A stretch of 64,000 nt of DNA from Pseudomonas japonica (GTDB taxonomy: Bacteria; Pseudomonadota; Gammaproteobacteria; Pseudomonadales; Pseudomonadaceae). The notes under the pieces were generated by a model that did not search any database, was not told the DNA's origin, and saw only the letters and a list, made by a program, of their open reading frames with translations. Position 1 is the stretch's first letter. Every line of letters starts with the position of its first letter. Shown here one piece after another: positions 34,551 to 41,304 of this stretch. Location: positions 181,110 to 245,109 of the forward strand of contig NZ_JAAMQU010000010.1 of NCBI RefSeq assembly GCF_013522925.1, read 5' to 3'. Both the position numbers and the translations under genes were made by a program.

Positions 34551-37500
34551 CTACTGACTGTGCTGTTCGATGTGAGCATTAGGCGTCAAGATCACCAAGT
34601 TATCCAGATCATATACCTGACCACCCTCGCTGATCTGCCTTACATGATGAACTTCATATGTAATCCGCCGTCCTCGACGCTCTCCTTTTTGCACTTGCGG
34701 AGCGTTACCCTTACTTGCAAGTTCTCGATTCCTAGGCGCCCAATCGCTGATAATGCCGTCCTCCCGACCCACTTCCCTCCAGAATGCCTTACGGAAGCTA
34801 TCGAACGACGCGAAACTCCGCCCCCTCAACCGCTCAGCCACACTTGCCGGAACAGGCACACCCACGGTGTTTACCCGTGCGGCCAGCCATTGCCCCTCTA
34901 CTGCCTGCCCTGCCCCGCTCACCACACCTGGGGCGTAACGCCGCCAGGCCTCGCTGAACATCACGTATTCAGGAGGTAGCCCGGAGTCGGCGGGATAGAT
35001 GACTATGAAATCATCTATGTCCCAGTCGTGAAGCCCCGGATATGTTTCCAGCTGTGGCGCGGCGATCGGCTCGCCGTTGCCGGTGTACAAGCCCACAAGG
35101 GCGGGAGTGATCGGGAGGGTGGTGCCGCCCAGGCTTTCGGCCCCCGGCGCGCTTGCGGGGGTCCAGGTCAGGCGGCGGCCGCTTGCGGCATCATCGATGA
35201 GCGACCAGCTGCCGGTGCTGGAATCCAGCTGCGCCTGGAGGACTCGCACCTCACGCCCCACACCTTCAGTACCCGTGCGGGTGACGAACAGCGAAGCGCC
35301 GCCGTATTCGGTGATGGAGCCGATTCGATAAGGCAGCTCTACCGAGGTAGCAACGGCTTCGCCGACAAGGCCTTGAGGCTGATCAGGTGACAACCACTCC
35401 AGCGGCAGGCTTAACGCGATCCCGGGGGGAAACTCGCCCTCGGGCGTTTCAAACGCCAGGTCCAGGAAATCCACTGCCACTTCGCCGTCATCGGCAACCT
35501 GAAGTTCGCCGAGCGCGGAACGCAGGCTAATTTCCAGGGAGGCGCCAGCATCGTTGCTCAGCGGTACTTCACCCGCCGGGCTCAACAGAAAGGCGCCAGA
35601 CGTGGCCAAGGGGCGCGTGTGACTGAATCGGTTGGCCGCGCGTAGCCAGTGCGCAGCCGCCTCGTTTGCCCGAGCCGCTTGCTCAGCTTGCTGTTTAAGG
35701 GCGCGTTCCTGCTCAAGCGCTGCCGTGGCCTCGGCGCGAGCGCTCGCTTGGGCGGCAGCCAACCGTTCGGCATGTTCGGGGTACGCCGACAGCCAGGGTG
35801 TGCGTACGGGCTCATCCGCCCCGAGCAAAGGCTGGCCACCCTCAACGCCGAGCCTCAGATTATCGAGGCTATAGGCGTCGCCGAGGGTTTCAGGCGGCTG
35901 GGCATAGCGCAGCTCCAGGGTGCGCCGCGTCGCAGACCATTGCGACCGCGGCAGTATCGGCGGGTAGCCCTTGCGCAACCGATTGCGGGTGATCTCGCTG
36001 ACGCCCTGCGTTTCATCAACCCTCTGCGACAGCGCGCGCCACACCTCAGCCGACAGCGCGTCGGTCGACGCGAAGGTTCGCCATTTCAACGAGGCCGCGA
36101 CGGCTGCAGGCAGGTGGGGCGAAGCGGGGTTGGCCAAGAGGCGGCCGAGGTCAAGCGTGCCCTGACCATCCCCCGTAGCCACGCCTGGCCCGGTGAGCGG
36201 GTCTTCGAATGCAACGTAACAGGGGCCGATTCCCGCCTCGACGGGGAACACAAGGATGCAGTCGTTGAAGCGCGTGGAGGCGCCATCCGGAACCGTAGCG
36301 GCGCCTAGGTGCGCCAGGCTTGTAACGCCGCGCAGTGCGGGGGCCGGCTCCACGGGCAAGGTGGTAGCGGCGGACTTTTCTACCTGCAGGGTTGGCGCAG
36401 CGAGGTCCGGCCCACGCACTTCATACGTTTGCGTTTCTGCTTGCCATTGGGCATGACGTACCGGGACCTGCGCGGGGATCACTCCCCCTGTGGGCACCAC
36501 ATGAACGGCGGTCTGGCCGTGGAGGGTTTCTGCCTTGAGCCGATAGTCGAGCTCGACAGCGGCAACGTTGGCCGACACAGCCGCGGCATTGCCTTGCCCC
36601 ATGTCAGTCAGCGGCAGCGCCACCGCGAATCGACGCCGTTGCTCAGGGGTAAGCTCGCCGTCCCCCAATGCCGGGGAGTACATCAGCAAGGTCCAGAAAG
36701 GGGGTTTGCGAAGCAGGTCCACCGCAGGCTTTACAAACGCTCCGGCTTCGCGGAGGGCGTTCAATCCCAGGCGAAGCGCTTCTGCGCGAATCGCTTCGGT
36801 AGCGCCTGAAATGATGGCGGGGCCAGCAAGCGTCGCCGCGCCTATGCGCACGGTCTGCTGGTGTTGCAGGTCACGCTCGCGAGCGGCTTGCCGTATCGTC
36901 TGCAACGCTTGCACGTCGATGTCCCGACGCGCATCTATTTCGCGGTAGCGAGCCTGAGCTTCCTGAGCCGTGCGCCAGCTGGCATCCAGCGCCGCTACCT
37001 CACGGGCCAATGCCGCGGCGCGTTCGTTCAGCCGAGCGAGCCGGTTGTTGACCGCCTCCGCCTGCTGTGCAGCCAGCATCGCTGCACGCCACGCCTCATG
37101 AGCGGGATCGCCCTCGGCGAGCACTTTTTCAAGATAGTGTTGCTCTGGGTGGGCAGCAGGGTCGTCACCATAAAAGCGCCTCGCCTGGGCCAACAAATGA
37201 TCGCGCTCTGCTACGAGGGCCTGGCTGAACTGGCCGACGGCCGCCTGCTCTTGTTGCAGATAGGCGTGGCCAGGGATATCAGACAAGGCTGCGGTGGGCG
37301 GGAGCCCGTGCCGAATCAAGCCCTCTCTGACGTCCGCCTCAAGGCGTTCAGCAGCCAGCTGCCTGGCATTGGCCACTTCATGCAGCTGCGCCTGGTAGCG
37401 CCGTTGGAAGGCCTCGCGCCGAGCCGTCTCGGCTGCGGCGTCACGTGCCTGGCGTTCCTTTTCGAGGGCCGCCCGATGGGCAGCTTCACGGGCCCGGCGT

Positions 37501-37652
37501 GCGGCTAACCTGCGCTTGCGCCGCTTTCGGCTGGAGCCCCCTGCCCCACCGATGAAAGCAGGCCCGAAAAACCCCCCGTTACCGCTACCGGACGACACGG
37601 GCCCCGATCGGATGGTGACGTAGCCGTCATCCTTGTAGTAGCCATCACTCAT
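34551..37652 (-). CDS. S-type pyocin with HNH DNase and an internal duplicated pyocin-S/pseudo-nuclease module
   Basis: 1033-residue bacteriocin that kills related bacteria by DNA cleavage. Layout: Gly-rich and basic N-terminus (1-60, with RKRRKRR), long helical/coiled-coil part (about 60-300), first pyocin-S domain (about 340-485), nuclease-like domain (489-612), Ala/Glu-rich helix (625-670), second pyocin-S domain (about 680-905), and C-terminal HNH DNase (908-1033). The last matches colicin E9 DNase, with HH at 1002-1003, H1027 and H1031 in place. In the inner copy the aligned residues are R582-Y583 and Q607, so it cannot be an active HNH site. Start ATG has AAGGAG directly upstream. No LexA box or clear PrtN P-box was seen in the 103 bp upstream. 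Receptor unknown. Confidence 0.92.
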   Translation of the reverse strand: MSDGYYKDDGYVTIRSGPVSSGSGNGGFFGPAFIGGAGGSSRKRRKRRLAARRAREAAHRAALEKERQARDAAAETARREAFQRRYQAQLHEVANARQLAAERLEADVREGLIRHGLPPTAALSDIPGHAYLQQEQAAVGQFSQALVAERDHLLAQARRFYGDDPAAHPEQHYLEKVLAEGDPAHEAWRAAMLAAQQAEAVNNRLARLNERAAALAREVAALDASWRTAQEAQARYREIDARRDIDVQALQTIRQAARERDLQHQQTVRIGAATLAGPAIISGATEAIRAEALRLGLNALREAGAFVKPAVDLLRKPPFWTLLMYSPALGDGELTPEQRRRFAVALPLTDMGQGNAAAVSANVAAVELDYRLKAETLHGQTAVHVVPTGGVIPAQVPVRHAQWQAETQTYEVRGPDLAAPTLQVEKSAATTLPVEPAPALRGVTSLAHLGAATVPDGASTRFNDCILVFPVEAGIGPCYVAFEDPLTGPGVATGDGQGTLDLGRLLANPASPHLPAAVAASLKWRTFASTDALSAEVWRALSQRVDETQGVSEITRNRLRKGYPPILPRSQWSATRRTLELRYAQPPETLGDAYSLDNLRLGVEGGQPLLGADEPVRTPWLSAYPEHAERLAAAQASARAEATAALEQERALKQQAEQAARANEAAAHWLRAANRFSHTRPLATSGAFLLSPAGEVPLSNDAGASLEISLRSALGELQVADDGEVAVDFLDLAFETPEGEFPPGIALSLPLEWLSPDQPQGLVGEAVATSVELPYRIGSITEYGGASLFVTRTGTEGVGREVRVLQAQLDSSTGSWSLIDDAASGRRLTWTPASAPGAESLGGTTLPITPALVGLYTGNGEPIAAPQLETYPGLHDWDIDDFIVIYPADSGLPPEYVMFSEAWRRYAPGVVSGAGQAVEGQWLAARVNTVGVPVPASVAERLRGRSFASFDSFRKAFWREVGREDGIISDWAPRNRELASKGNAPQVQKGERRGRRITYEVHHVRQISEGGQVYDLDNLVILTPNAHIEQHSQ

Positions 37653-37755
37653 AAGCACCTCCTTGGTGGAGGTACTAGGATCGAGGCGTCAAGAGAGGTG
37701 GCTGAGGTAGATAGCTATACCGCAGGGTGTGGAAGAAAGAGGGTTACCGCAGCGC

Positions 37756-38223
37756 CTACTCCAACCCTTCCAGCAAAAACGCAGGGGCGATGTAGCGCTG
37801 GTAATGGGCTTCGGACAGAAGGAAGAATTCCCGATCGATGGCGTCACGCAGGGCGGGCAGGTCCCAGTCGCGAAATTCGGGCAGCAGTACGATGCCGTAG
37901 GCGTCCAGCTGGTTGATCACCCGGGCGCCGCGGGCGATCAGTTGATAGGCCCAGCAGTATTCGGACTGTTGCGGCTGGAAGCGGATCTGCCGTTGTTCGA
38001 GCTGCAAGCGCAGGCGTGCCGGGTCGAACACCTCGAGCTTGCCCTCCATCACCTGCGCCAGCAGTTGCTCCAGGCGCAGCCATACGGCGCGTTTCTGCTC
38101 GTCGTCGTAGGTGTTCCAGTGGATCACTTCATGGTGAAAACGTTTGCAACCACGGCACACCAGGTCCCCGTAGACAGTGGAGCACAGGCCTACACAAGGC
38201 GTTTTGATCGTTGATTTGGCCAT
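37756..38223 (-). CDS. DUF1289 family protein
   Basis: 155 residues. The N-terminal 50 residues hold the DUF1289 zinc/Fe-binding-like cysteine pattern TPCVGLCSTVYGDLVCRGCKRFHHEVIHW, trimmed here to its key residues C9, C13, C22 and C25. The rest is helical with no recognised motif. Start is at MAKSTIKTPC. Divergent from acnB; the pyocin lies immediately downstream with 103 bp between. Confidence 0.85.
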   Translation of the reverse strand: MAKSTIKTPCVGLCSTVYGDLVCRGCKRFHHEVIHWNTYDDEQKRAVWLRLEQLLAQVMEGKLEVFDPARLRLQLEQRQIRFQPQQSEYCWAYQLIARGARVINQLDAYGIVLLPEFRDWDLPALRDAIDREFFLLSEAHYQRYIAPAFLLEGLE

Positions 38224-38615
38224 GGCAATAAGGGCATCGGCGAAGCGGCGGGCCGCCTATCTTAGCCCTTCGTCGTAGTGCTTTCACCTCTTGCTGGCGA
38301 ACGGGCAACTTACTTTCGGGGAAATTTTGCCGTAGAATCGTTCGGCCTGCTTGAAGGCACCAATGTCCATCTGGAAGCTGTTTTCAAAGCGTCACGAGCA
38401 CAGTCGATCCGTCAGAATGCAGTGGCACGGTTCCCCTCCTCACCGTGCCAGCCCTCATCCGCTCAGCATTCTGCCGGCGTAAAACTTTGAAAGCAGCTTC
38501 TGCCTGGCACTCATCGACACTCCGGTCAATCGGCTTCAAAAGCCGCATGGCCCCGGCGTGCGAGGGTGCCGCTGGATAAGCGTCCCACGCGGGACCACTG
38601 ATGAGGGTAATAACT
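38224..38615. promoter_or_regulatory. Divergent promoter region and long acnB leader (392 bp without a gene)
   Basis: A sigma-70-like promoter facing acnB is visible: -35 TTACTT (38310-38315), 17-bp spacer, -10 TAGAAT (38333-38338). Transcription from about 38345 would give a 5' leader of about 270 nt carrying the nested hairpin at 38374-38500. No open frame with good coding character is present. The promoter of the DUF1289 gene should also lie near 38230-38290. Confidence 0.55.
38374..38500 (+). ncRNA. Candidate structured RNA in the acnB 5' leader (three nested stems)
   Basis: Outer stem: 38374-38389 with 38485-38500, 16 bp including one G-U pair. Middle stem: CAGAATGC (38413-38420) with GCATTCTG (38466-38473), perfect 8 bp. 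Inner stem: GGCACGGT (38424-38431) with ACCGTGCC (38442-38449), perfect 8 bp, with the loop TCCCCTCCTC. The loop is complementary to a Shine-Dalgarno sequence. It lies about 115 nt upstream of the acnB GTG start. No U-tract follows, so it is not a simple terminator. Could be a 5'-UTR regulatory element or a separate small RNA. I could not assign it to a known family. Confidence 0.5.
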
Positions 38616-41216
38616 GTGCTTGAAGCCTACCGCAAACACTCCGAAGAGCGTGCCGCCCAGGGTATCGTGCCCCAGCCGCTGAACGCCGAACAAACCGCAG
38701 GCCTGGTCGAGCTGCTGAAGAACCCGCCCGCCGGCGAAGAAGCTTTCCTGGTAGACCTGATCACCAACCGCGTACCGCCGGGAGTGGACGAAGCCGCCTA
38801 CGTGAAGGCCGGCTTCCTGTCCGCGCTGGCGAAGGGCGAAGCCAACTCGCCGCTGATCGACAAGAAGCGCGCCACCGAACTGCTGGGCACCATGCAGGGC
38901 GGCTACAACATCCATACCCTGGTCGACCTGCTGGACGACGCCGAGCTGGGCAGCGTGGCTGCCGAACAACTCAAGCACACCCTGCTGATGTTCGACGCCT
39001 TCCATGACGTGGCCGAGAAAGCCAAGAACGGCAACGCCCACGCCAAGGCCGTGCTGCAATCGTGGGCCGACGGTGAGTGGTTCACCAAGCGCCCTGCGAT
39101 CGCCGACAAGTACACCCTGACCGTGTTCAAGGTACCTGGCGAAACCAACACCGACGACCTCTCCCCGGCCCCGGACGCCTGGTCGCGCCCAGACATCCCG
39201 CTGCACGCCCTGGCCATGCTGAAAATGGCCCGCGACGGCATCGTGCCCGAGCAGCAAGGCGCCATCGGCCCGCTCAAGCAGATCGAAGAAGTGAAAGCCA
39301 AGGGCTTCCCGGTTGCCTACGTGGGTGACGTGGTCGGTACCGGCTCCTCGCGTAAATCGGCCACCAACTCGGTGCTGTGGTTCTTCGGCGACGACATCCC
39401 GTACGTGCCGAACAAGCGCGCCGGTGGCTTCTGCTTCGGTACCAAGATCGCCCCGATCTTCTACAACACCATGGAAGACGCCGGCGCCCTGCCGATCGAG
39501 TTCGACGTGTCGAACCTGAACATGGGCGACGTGATCGACGTGTACCCGCACGCTGGCAAGGTGTGCAAGCACGGCACCGATGAAGTGTTGGCCACCTTCG
39601 AGCTGAAAACCCCTGTGCTGCTGGACGAAGTCCGCGCCGGCGGCCGTATTCCGCTGATCGTGGGTCGTGGCCTCACCGACAAGGCACGCGCCGAACTGGG
39701 CCTGCCAACGGCCAACCTGTTCAAGCTGCCGGAAGCCCCGGTCGACACTGGCAAGGGTTACACCCTGGCTCAGAAGATGGTCGGCAAGGCCTGTGGCGTC
39801 GAGGGCGTGCGCCCTGGCACCTACTGCGAACCGAAGATGACCACCGTCGGCTCCCAGGACACCACTGGCCCGATGACCCGCGACGAGCTCAAAGACCTCG
39901 CGTGCCTGGGCTTCTCCGCTGACCTGGTGATGCAGTCCTTCTGCCACACCGCGGCCTACCCCAAGCCGATCGACGTCACCACGCACCACACCCTGCCGGA
40001 CTTCATCCGCACCCGTGGCGGCGTGTCGCTGCGCCCGGGCGACGGCATCATCCACAGCTGGCTGAACCGCATGCTGCTGCCGGACACCGTCGGCACCGGT
40101 GGTGACTCCCACACCCGCTTCCCGATCGGTATCTCCTTCCCGGCAGGTTCCGGCCTGGTCGCGTTCGCCGCCGCCACTGGCGTGATGCCACTGGACATGC
40201 CGGAATCCGTACTGGTTCGCTTCAAGGGCAAGATGCAACCTGGCATCACCCTGCGCGACCTGGTGCATGCGATTCCGTACTACGCCATCCAGAAAGGCCT
40301 GCTCACCGTCGAGAAGAAAGGCAAGAAGAACGCCTTCTCCGGCCGCATCCTGGAAATCGAAGGCCTGGACGACCTGACCGTCGAGCAGGCATTCGAGCTG
40401 TCCGATGCCTCGGCCGAGCGTTCCGCGGCGGGCTGCACCATCAAGTTGCCGGAAAAGGCCATCGCCGAGTACCTGCAGTCCAACATCACCCTGCTGCGCT
40501 GGATGATCAGCGAAGGCTACGGCGATGCCCGTACCCTGGAACGCCGCGCTCAGGCGATGGAAGCCTGGATCGCCAACCCGGAACTGCTGGCCGCCGACGC
40601 TGATGCCGAATACGCTGAAGTGATCGAGATCGACCTGTCCGAAGTGAAAGAGCCTGTGCTCTGCGCACCGAACGACCCGGACGACGCCCGCCTGCTGTCC
40701 ACCGTGGCTGGCGAGAAGATCGACGAAGTGTTCATCGGCTCGTGCATGACCAACATCGGCCACTTCCGCGCCGCGGGCAAGTTGCTGGACAAGGTTAAGG
40801 GTGCCATCCCGACTCGCCTGTGGCTGTCGCCGCCCACCAAGATGGACGCGCACCAGCTCACCGAAGAAGGCTACTACGGCATCTACGGCAAAGCCGGCGC
40901 GCGCATGGAAATGCCAGGTTGCTCGCTGTGCATGGGTAACCAGGCACGCGTAGCCGCCAACTCCACGGTGGTGTCCACCTCCACCCGTAACTTCCCCAAC
41001 CGTCTGGGCGATGGTGCCAACGTGTACCTGGCCTCCGCGGAACTGGCGGCAGTTGCGTCGATCATGGGCAAGCTGCCTACGGTCGAGGAGTACATGCAGT
41101 ACGCGCAGAACATCGACAGCATGGCTGCCGACGTTTACCGCTACCTGAGCTTCGACCAGATCGCCGATTTCCGTGATGCTGCGGAAAAGGCCAAGATCCC
41201 GGTCGTTCAGGCGTAA
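38616..41216 (+). CDS. acnB: Aconitate hydratase B
   Basis: 866 residues, the usual AcnB length; interconverts citrate and isocitrate in the TCA cycle and methylcitrate pathway. Helical N-terminal HEAT-like domain (1-160), swivel domain 4 (about 165-370) and the Fe-S core. Cluster cysteines appear in IGSCMTNIGHF and PGCSLCMGNQAR. Start chosen is GTG (V/M-LEAYRKH) because family members begin MLEAYRKH and GAGG lies 9 nt upstream; an ATG 15 bp earlier overlaps that ribosome site. AcnB is also known to act as an RNA-binding regulator in other bacteria, which makes the structured leader of interest. Confidence 0.97.
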   Translation: MLEAYRKHSEERAAQGIVPQPLNAEQTAGLVELLKNPPAGEEAFLVDLITNRVPPGVDEAAYVKAGFLSALAKGEANSPLIDKKRATELLGTMQGGYNIHTLVDLLDDAELGSVAAEQLKHTLLMFDAFHDVAEKAKNGNAHAKAVLQSWADGEWFTKRPAIADKYTLTVFKVPGETNTDDLSPAPDAWSRPDIPLHALAMLKMARDGIVPEQQGAIGPLKQIEEVKAKGFPVAYVGDVVGTGSSRKSATNSVLWFFGDDIPYVPNKRAGGFCFGTKIAPIFYNTMEDAGALPIEFDVSNLNMGDVIDVYPHAGKVCKHGTDEVLATFELKTPVLLDEVRAGGRIPLIVGRGLTDKARAELGLPTANLFKLPEAPVDTGKGYTLAQKMVGKACGVEGVRPGTYCEPKMTTVGSQDTTGPMTRDELKDLACLGFSADLVMQSFCHTAAYPKPIDVTTHHTLPDFIRTRGGVSLRPGDGIIHSWLNRMLLPDTVGTGGDSHTRFPIGISFPAGSGLVAFAAATGVMPLDMPESVLVRFKGKMQPGITLRDLVHAIPYYAIQKGLLTVEKKGKKNAFSGRILEIEGLDDLTVEQAFELSDASAERSAAGCTIKLPEKAIAEYLQSNITLLRWMISEGYGDARTLERRAQAMEAWIANPELLAADADAEYAEVIEIDLSEVKEPVLCAPNDPDDARLLSTVAGEKIDEVFIGSCMTNIGHFRAAGKLLDKVKGAIPTRLWLSPPTKMDAHQLTEEGYYGIYGKAGARMEMPGCSLCMGNQARVAANSTVVSTSTRNFPNRLGDGANVYLASAELAAVASIMGKLPTVEEYMQYAQNIDSMAADVYRYLSFDQIADFRDAAEKAKIPVVQA

Positions 41217-41220
41217 GGCT

Positions 41221-41252
41221 TTGAGCTGCAAGTTGTAAGCTTCAAGCTGCAA
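41221..41252. repeat. Short AGCTGCAAG-type repeat
   Basis: GAGCTGCAAG, then CTTCAAGCTGCAAG. A related tract GAGCTGCAAGCTGCAAG occurs at 50990-51006. A dispersed low-complexity intergenic motif. Confidence 0.5.
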
Positions 41253-41254
41253 GA

Positions 41255-41283
41255 AAAACCCGCCGTCACTGGCGGGTTTTTTT
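41255..41283. terminator. Rho-independent terminator after acnB
   Basis: Arms AAAACCCGCC and GGCGGGTTTT around GTCACT, followed by TTT. A-rich on the other side, so it can also serve the convergent AlgE-like gene. Confidence 0.95.
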
Positions 41284-41304
41284 ATGGGCGAGGTTTCATC
41301 GTTC

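Noticed and set aside
37653..37755. SOS (LexA) box or PrtN P-box expected upstream of a pyocin
   Set aside because: I looked for CTGT-N8-ACAG and for the ATTGnn(n)GTnn(n) pattern in the 103 bp before the pyocin start and found no convincing match.
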